Shown: one piece after another, positions 12,693 to 14,335 of the stretch
Position numbering within the stretch: position 1 is the first letter of the stretch
Layout of the letters: each line of letters starts with the position of its first letter
NCBI GenBank assembly: GCA_017999195.1
Contig: JAGOBP010000035.1
Location: 1-14,335, forward strand
Direction of reading: 5' to 3'
DNA: 14,335 nucleotides
DNA from: Thermoflexales bacterium
Lineage (GTDB): Bacteria; Chloroflexota; Anaerolineae; Fen-1058
Position numbers and translations under genes: made by a program
Notes under the pieces: model-generated
What the model saw: only the letters and a program-made list of their open reading frames with translations
Told to the model about the DNA's origin: nothing
The model's database searches: none

Positions 12693-13802
12693 TCACGCCA
12701 GTTGTTGGGCCAACACTTCGATCAAGTTTTGCACGCTCAAGCCAGCCGCATGCTGCACCAGATGCGACACGCAGTGCGGATCGTCCGTCAGCACGATTTC
12801 CGCGCCGATGTCCCGCGCGCCGTCCAACCGTTTTTGCGCCATAGCCGCAGCCAGCTTGGGCTGGGTAAATTCCAGGCCGCCGGTGGCCCCGCACGGCGCA
12901 GCGCGCTGCTCGCGCCACAACATTTCGCGCGGCGCATTGCCCGTCAACGCCACGATCAACTGTCGGGCCGCCTTGGCATGATCGGGCAGCGCCAAGGCGT
13001 GACAGGGGTCGTGATAAGTCACCGCTTGCAGTTCCAACGGGCGAATCTTCAAGGCCCCGCTCGCCACTTGCGGCGCAAGATATTCGGCCAGGTGCATGAC
13101 GCGCACTTGTGGCGGCGGCATCAGGCCCAATTCATAGTAGACATGCTTGATCGCGTGCGCATCTTCGGCCGTCAGCGTGAGCACTTCACGCACGCCGGAG
13201 GCGACGATTTCCTCGACGGTCTGCCGCGCCAGTTCACGCGCGATATCCCACAAACCGAGCGCATACGGCAGGTAACCACTCGAGCGGCCCGCGCTCAACA
13301 ACGTCGGCTGGATGCCCATCGCGCCCAACAGTTTTTGCGCGGCGGCGATGGCTTGCGGTTGCAGGAAGTGAGCGGTCGCGCCGACATACAACCCCACTTC
13401 GCTTTTCGCTTGTGCTTCAGTCGGGGCCGTGAGGGGGCCGTAAGGATTGCCCCACTCCCGCAGTTTCCGCTCGATGTCGACCACACTGGCGGGCTGCTGA
13501 CCCAGACGCACCACTTCGGCGCGCGCGGCCTTGAGGGCCGCCGGCAAAGGCCGATCGGTGGCGCAGTTGGCCTGGCAGGTCGCGCAATCGGAACATTGAT
13601 ATAAGGTATCGACGGTATCCGCATCCCATTGCAACGAACCGCGAATCACCGACGCGATGAGCAGCGCCCAGCCATGCGGCGTAGTCGTCTCGCGCTTGGT
13701 GACACGCTCCACCGGACAGACATGGCGGCACATCAAGCAATAGCGATCGCCGTCGTAGATGGGAATGTAATCTTGGAAGGTTTTGACGGGTATGGTGTTC
13801 AC
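12693..13802 (-). CDS. (Fe-S)-binding oxidoreductase subunit, GlcF/GlpC/LutA-like
   Basis: A 369-residue electron-transfer subunit that would pass electrons from the FAD oxidase encoded just before it to the respiratory chain or another carrier. Two ferredoxin-like cluster motifs lie near the N-terminus. The first is C22-x2-C25-x3-C29-P, with D19 where a fourth Cys would normally stand. The second is the complete C70-x2-C73-x2-C76-x3-C80. The C-terminal half contains one degenerate cysteine-rich (CCG) domain: YHDPCH, then APCGATGG where CCG is usual, then DPHCVSHL. The length is short of the 400+ of two-CCG-domain GlcF proteins. The start is GTG at 13802. It overlaps the oxidase stop as GTGA, so the two proteins are made together and surely form a complex. 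The substrate of the pair is probably a 2-hydroxyacid. Confidence 0.88.
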   Translation of the reverse strand: MNTIPVKTFQDYIPIYDGDRYCLMCRHVCPVERVTKRETTTPHGWALLIASVIRGSLQWDADTVDTLYQCSDCATCQANCATDRPLPAALKAARAEVVRLGQQPASVVDIERKLREWGNPYGPLTAPTEAQAKSEVGLYVGATAHFLQPQAIAAAQKLLGAMGIQPTLLSAGRSSGYLPYALGLWDIARELARQTVEEIVASGVREVLTLTAEDAHAIKHVYYELGLMPPPQVRVMHLAEYLAPQVASGALKIRPLELQAVTYHDPCHALALPDHAKAARQLIVALTGNAPREMLWREQRAAPCGATGGLEFTQPKLAAAMAQKRLDGARDIGAEIVLTDDPHCVSHLVQHAAGLSVQNLIEVLAQQLA

Positions 13803-14335
13803 AGGCTAAACCCCTGCTTTCCCGGATTCATAATACCGCGCGGATCGAACGTGCGCTTGATGCCTTCAATCAGGGGGAAGGCCGGACCGTATTGTTCGCG
13901 CATCATGCGGCCCAGTTTCAGGCCGACGCCGTGATGTTCATTCAACACGCCGCCCTGCGCCAGCGAGGTGCGCAGCGCCACGTTCCACAAGCGGTTGTGC
14001 AGTTTCAACGCTTCATGCGCGTCCTGCGGCGGATTGTCGATGATGAAGCGGTCGTAGACCATCACGCCCCACGGGAACCAGTGCGAGAAGTGCGCGATGT
14101 AGTGCGTGTTCCATTCGGCAAAGCCTTCTTCAATGGCCTTCTTCTTGGCCCAGTACAGCGGCTCGATTTTATCGAAGGTGGTCACGGTTTCCAGCGTGCC
14201 GTACATCTTGGGCAGCGACAGACCCAGCGGTGGATAATAGAAATCGTAGCGATGTTCCCACCATTCCTTGGCCGAGTGTTCGCCCAGATCGCGCCCACCC
14301 AAATCGGCGCAAATCTTCAACGCCCGATTGAACTG
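13799..14335 (-). CDS. FAD-linked oxidase (GlcD / alkyl-DHAP-synthase type), C-terminal part
   Basis: The 178 visible residues are the C-terminal end of an FAD-binding PCMH-type oxidase and run off the right edge of the window. The terminal domain is typical. NEHHGVGLKLGRMMREQYG lies at about fragment residues 122-140 and includes the conserved His pair next to the flavin. IEGIKRTFDPRGIMNPGKQG at the end is the signature of the glycolate-oxidase/D-lactate-dehydrogenase superfamily. Together with the overlapping Fe-S gene this makes a GlcD-GlcF-like or LDH-like pair, which oxidises a 2-hydroxyacid or similar alcohol to the keto form. The FAD-binding N-terminal domain lies outside the window, so the start cannot be given. 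Specificity is unknown; a LarA-type racemase in the same train fits a hydroxyacid substrate. Confidence 0.9.
   Translation of the reverse strand, partial: QFNRALKICADLGGRDLGEHSAKEWWEHRYDFYYPPLGLSLPKMYGTLETVTTFDKIEPLYWAKKKAIEEGFAEWNTHYIAHFSHWFPWGVMVYDRFIIDNPPQDAHEALKLHNRLWNVALRTSLAQGGVLNEHHGVGLKLGRMMREQYGPAFPLIEGIKRTFDPRGIMNPGKQGFSL

Noticed and set aside
1..14335. CRISPR arrays, tRNA/rRNA genes, insertion sequences
   Set aside because: I found no regularly spaced direct repeats, no tRNA-like cloverleaf or rRNA sequence and no transposase-like protein on either strand. A tRNAscan or Infernal run would settle small RNAs.

Overview
The window is a single dense minus-strand gene train: 14 protein-coding genes, all transcribed from high to low coordinates. 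The two edge genes are cut by the window. No gene-free stretch exceeds about 210 bases. I saw no rRNA, tRNA, CRISPR array, transposase or phage gene. The DNA is GC-rich (roughly 60 % by eye), and Shine-Dalgarno sites are mostly of the AGGAG type. The gene content (GH4 glycosidase, Gfo/Idh/MocA dehydrogenase, three TIM-barrel sugar isomerases, creatininase family, Tm-1-like protein, corrinoid methyltransferase parts) and the style of the intergenic repeats suggest an environmental, probably anaerobic, sugar-degrading bacterium. Chloroflexota (Anaerolineae-like) is my best guess, at low confidence.

Layout in transcription order (right to left): 14335-13799, C-terminal part of an FAD-linked oxidase; 13802-12693, its Fe-S partner; 12594-11638, tagatose/psicose-3-epimerase-like isomerase; 11578-10352, Tm-1-like (UPF0261) protein; 10268-9384, creatininase-family hydrolase; 9278-7866, GH4 glycosidase; 7774-7079, methionine-synthase-activation-domain-like protein; 7040-6405, corrinoid-binding protein; 6402-5158, URO-D-fold methyltransferase; 5097-4255 and 4047-3043, two further sugar isomerases/epimerases; 3033-1732, LarA-type nickel-pincer racemase; 1693-503, Gfo/Idh/MocA oxidoreductase; 402-1, start of an MFS transporter.

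How the parts may work together (inference): the MFS protein imports a substrate. GH4 and the Gfo/Idh/MocA enzyme carry out NAD-linked steps on a sugar, glycoside or cyclitol. The isomerases and the creatininase-family hydrolase rearrange and open the oxidised product. LarA and the FAD/Fe-S oxidase pair handle a 2-hydroxy acid. In the middle sits a compact corrinoid methyl-transfer module of three genes (activation-like protein, corrinoid protein, URO-D-type methyltransferase). The simplest reading is a catabolic operon for an O-methylated sugar, sugar acid or cyclitol that is demethylated by cobalamin chemistry. I know of no described pathway with this exact gene set, so this is the main candidate for a new system.

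A second pattern is structural. Seven of the eight intergenic gaps longer than 50 bases contain a strong inverted repeat within about 15 bases after the upstream gene's stop codon, and none has a proper U-tract. Two of the seven are palindromic repeats of families I recognise as dispersed in environmental bacterial genomes. The other five are unrelated in sequence.
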